64,000 nucleotides of DNA from Bacteroides faecalis (lineage in GTDB: Bacteria; Bacteroidota; Bacteroidia; Bacteroidales; Bacteroidaceae), in the NCBI RefSeq assembly GCF_003865075.1, contig NZ_BHWB01000002.1:587111-651110 (forward strand), read 5' to 3'. Below are positions 61,645 to 64,000 of this stretch, in pieces. The translations under genes and the position numbers were made by a program. The notes under the pieces were generated by a model. That model was not told the origin of the DNA, searched no databases, and was given only the letters and a program-made list of their open reading frames with translations. Within the stretch, counting starts at the first letter, position 1. The number at the start of each line of letters is the position of its first letter.

Positions 61645-62505
61645 ATGAAAACAAAAACTTTATTAGGCTTTTTATTTTTGCTTGCCACTGTGTTATCTCT
61701 TACTTCTTGCCAAGACAATACTGAAATTATTTTGTTTAGTGGTTCGGAACTGAACAATGAAACAGGAACTTGTACTAATACAGTTTCTAATGCTACGCTA
61801 TACTTGAATGGAAGTTTGAGCATGGATATTGGAATTGCCAATGGAAAAGGAGGTTATTCGGCTCAGAGTTCTGATGAAACGATAGTGACAGCAATTGTAA
61901 AAAATGATCGTCTATTACTGAATGCGCATGATAAAAAAGGAAAAACTAAGGTGACTATTAGTGATAAAGATGGGAATTCTGCAACACTGCCCGTAGAAGT
62001 TTCTTATGGAGTTGCATCATTGTATGGTAGAACCGAACAGATTTCGGTGATTGTGGATAATGTATATTGGAAAGACGAAGAATTGCAAGAGGCAGTAAGA
62101 GAAGAACTGAGGTCTTACTCTTTTTTAAAACAAGGGAACGAATGTATTTTGCAGCCTGAAGATGTAAATACATATCTGAAAGAGAATTCTAAAGGTAAGT
62201 TTACTCTTGAAACAGGTAGTGAAGAAGGAAAAAGAGAGGGGATTTATCAAATAAAAATAGATGATACCTTGACTGGAGATTTCAGGTATACCTTTGAGTT
62301 TACGTATAATGATAACAATGAAAAGCATACTTTCTTCTTAAATCCGAAGTTGAAAAGCGCTTCTGTAAAGAGCGTAGCACCTGCTCCTATTCTTTTTGTA
62401 GAAGATATAACTGATATTCAACCAGTGACATCAGTCCAATTACCCGAAAATAGTAGGGTGATTTATGTCTTTTATTCGAATCTTATGCAATTAAGACCGT
62501 TATAA
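61645..62505 (+). CDS. Lipoprotein of unknown function
   Basis: 286 aa. Lipobox LTSC (Cys22) followed by QDNTEI, so probably surface-exposed. Residues about 30-120 form a BIG2-like or pilus-like beta domain (LYLNGSLSMDIGIANGKGGY, then VTISDKDGNSATLPVEVSYG), similar to the repeating-strand pattern of bacterial Ig-like folds. The second half is mixed alpha/beta with no known motif. It was not recognised as a named family. Monocistronic, under the promoter block shared with the 58648 lipoprotein gene. Confidence 0.72.
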   Translation: MKTKTLLGFLFLLATVLSLTSCQDNTEIILFSGSELNNETGTCTNTVSNATLYLNGSLSMDIGIANGKGGYSAQSSDETIVTAIVKNDRLLLNAHDKKGKTKVTISDKDGNSATLPVEVSYGVASLYGRTEQISVIVDNVYWKDEELQEAVREELRSYSFLKQGNECILQPEDVNTYLKENSKGKFTLETGSEEGKREGIYQIKIDDTLTGDFRYTFEFTYNDNNEKHTFFLNPKLKSASVKSVAPAPILFVEDITDIQPVTSVQLPENSRVIYVFYSNLMQLRPL

Positions 62506-62572
62506 ATTCAATAAATCATAGTTTTGTTGAAGGTGGCAAACAAGGCTTCAAATAAATATTTTGTTAAAATAG

Positions 62573-62603
62573 TTGGATCATATTTATTTTCCAACTATTT
62601 TTG
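62573..62603 (+). promoter_or_regulatory. Promoter in front of a short frame
   Basis: TTG (62573-62575), 20-bp spacer, -7 TATTTTTG (62596-62603), a full match. The next gene on this strand starts 360 bases downstream; the short frame at 62635 starts 31 bases downstream. Confidence 0.55.
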
Positions 62604-62634
62604 TCTCCGTACTTTAAAAGCACTATATGTTCTA

Positions 62635-62724
62635 ATGAAACAGAACCGTTTACTAAAACAAATTTCAAAGAATTACAATGAAACGATGACTGCGAGGCTC
62701 ATGGAGGAGTTTTGTATGCATTAA
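62635..62724 (+). CDS. Possible 29-aa peptide
   Basis: A short open frame (MKQNRLLKQISKNYNETMTA and nine more residues), polar and basic. It is placed 31 bases after a good -7 box, so it would be the first frame on that transcript and could be a leader peptide. There is no compositional or homology support; this is a tentative call. Confidence 0.25.
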   Translation: MKQNRLLKQISKNYNETMTARLMEEFCMH

Positions 62725-62963
62725 CGTTGTGTTCTTTGACAGATTGGACACCCATCCGGCATTTTGTAGTTGATTACAAAATGAGAGGTCCGGAATATCT
62801 GCAAAATCGCTAGTTTCTTATTCTCTTTTATTATTTGTAGATGTTTTTAGCCTGTATGCGTCTTTCTCGATTCGTACAGATTACTCTCGTATTGCCCTTT
62901 GTCAAGGGTGATTTAGCTTACCGTTTTTTATTATTCCATTTTTATATTAAAACTTATAGTGCT

Positions 62964-64000
62964 ATGACAAAAAAGAAAGATACAACTATTGATGAGAAAT
63001 TAAATGATTTGGACGAACAAATCAAAGCCTTTTTAGATGATATAGAGGATTGGAAAACTAACTCTGATACTACTGCATGCGAGAAGAAACAGGTATATCG
63101 GGATTAGATGATAATTTCGGATATGTAAGAGAAAGCCGCTACGTGGATAAAGGAGTGACATATTTCATTCCGGTCAATCCCAAACCGGAGGGTGAATATA
63201 AATTGGAAGAATTAGTTGTCTTTGCCAATGAGGAAGATACTTATCATGAAAGGAGAAAAAATAAACTTTATTTTAAATCGGATACGAAGAAGGTACTTCG
63301 AATAACGATGTGGATACGGAAGGTTACAGGAAATGATCCATCGAACGGTGTTCTGTTTTCGCTGTATCGGGAGGGATGTCGAGTTCCGGTTTTAAACGAT
63401 TAGAGCAAATTGATCCGGATGGATTCGAATATTCTTTTACGTATGAAGATACAGGCAAACTATTGCCGGGACGTTACTTCTTATTGATTGGTAATATGGA
63501 AAATGATTTGGAAGCAAAGTCACCGTTGGAAATAATGGGGACGCAATTATGTTACCGATTTCGGATACTGACTGAGGGAACATATTTACCTAAGCCAAAA
63601 GTGAGAAGAGTGTCTGTGTCTCGTCCTGATGTGCAGGAAACTGTTTGCGGAACTTCCGGTAAATTGGATATAAAAGTTGCTTTGAAAGGATACATCGAAG
63701 ATACATATGACTTTTGTGCTTATTGTTATAATACTGACCATCAGCTGATAGGAAAAGTGGAGACCGACGCGAAACTTATATCGAAAGGATCGAATACATG
63801 GTTAAAGTTTTCATTGGAGTCTGCATACATTTGGGTAGCAGGAGATTATTCATTGGTATTTGTATATAATGAAGAGCCAGCTTACGTATTCTCTTTTCAT
63901 CTTTCATCACAAGCTTTCGTACAATGTGAAGTCCGGGAACTTCAACCGGATTCTTTTCATTATTTAATGGTTAAGTATTGTGAGAAGAAAGTGGTATGGC
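62964..64000 (+). pseudogene. Gene of unknown function broken by two frameshifts, continuing past the window
   Basis: Three successive frames read as one protein. Frame 1 starts at ATG 62964 (MTKKKDTTIDEKLNDLDEQI) and stops at 63107. Frame 2 is open around 63077-63403 (TGISGLDDNFGYVRESRYVD and onward). Frame 3 is open from about 63370 to the window end (SSSGFKRLEQIDPDGFEYSF and onward) with no stop in over 200 codons. Both shifts go in the same direction (-1 or +2). An acidic helical N-terminus precedes beta-rich sequence such as LPGRYFLLIGNMENDL and AGDYSLVFVYNEEPAYVF. Family not recognised. It may be a decaying gene or carry sequencing errors. Confidence 0.6.

Larger units (their letters stand above)
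62506..62963. other. 458-bp intergenic region
   Basis: Contains the promoter at 62573-62603 and the 29-codon frame at 62635-62724. I see no terminator with a clear U-tract and no other gene. The frame 62524-62724 has no credible start, since its first half precedes the promoter. Confidence 0.45.

Noticed and set aside
62524..62634. Upstream part of a 66-codon frame
   Set aside because: It lies before the predicted promoter (62573-62603) and lacks a credible start; only the last 29 codons are kept as a tentative peptide.

Overview
The window is from a Bacteroides chromosome, most likely a member of the B. thetaiotaomicron / ovatus / caccae group. The evidence is AT-rich spacers, few Shine-Dalgarno sequences, many Bacteroidales promoters (-33 TTTG, about 19-21 bp, -7 TAnnTTTG), abundant lipoproteins with acidic residues after the lipobox Cys, DUF4493/PCMD/DUF3857/DUF1735 families, a Bacteroidales tyrosine recombinase and an IS1380-type element. 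From memory, B. thetaiotaomicron carries the same housekeeping genes (ddh, two glutamate dehydrogenases, malic enzyme) close together. I saw no rRNA, tRNA or CRISPR array.

Layout. 1-7287 (minus strand): the 5' end of a hemolysin III-like membrane protein, a three-gene operon of DUF3857/transglutaminase-like exported proteins, and ddh. 7445-11654: a tyrosine recombinase, a 251-bp segment bounded by perfect 24-bp inverted repeats, and a 967-aa coiled-coil surface lipoprotein. This looks like a phase-variable, S-layer-like cassette, and its only good promoter currently points away from the surface gene. 12048-19895: MFS transporter, ruvA, two unknown proteins (one of 45 aa), an orphan DUF1735-GH43 lipoprotein, a coiled-coil lipoprotein and a tRNA nucleotidyltransferase. 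20394-28841: M24 aminopeptidase, an NAD-type glutamate dehydrogenase, prolyl oligopeptidase and an unusual receiver-like/PPDK ATP-grasp protein. 29009-30601: a complete IS1380-family insertion with a 5-bp TTAAA target duplication, inserted just upstream of the -7 box of the next operon. 30702-39739: a seven-gene operon of DUF4493 and PCMD lipoproteins plus one outer-membrane beta-barrel. 40158-49164: M48 lipoprotein protease, a second glutamate dehydrogenase, malic enzyme with a translationally coupled 58-aa membrane protein, and an EmrA/EmrB/TolC-type efflux operon. 49885-58487: Bcr/CflA transporter, AraC regulator, and an RND efflux operon ending in a TetR regulator. 58648-64000: small lipoproteins, an exported protein whose start is broken at a poly-A tract, an HU-like DNA-binding protein with a structured leader, and a gene interrupted by two frameshifts at the window edge.

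The less expected signals are: (i) the invertible promoter cassette; (ii) three unrelated intergenic arrays of degenerate direct repeats with a strict 21- or 22-bp period (20006-20093, 25536-25711, 60624-60707), about two helical turns, which I cannot assign to a known element; (iii) the DUF4493/PCMD surface operon with its IS-modified promoter; and (iv) several small or broken genes that length-filtered calling would miss.
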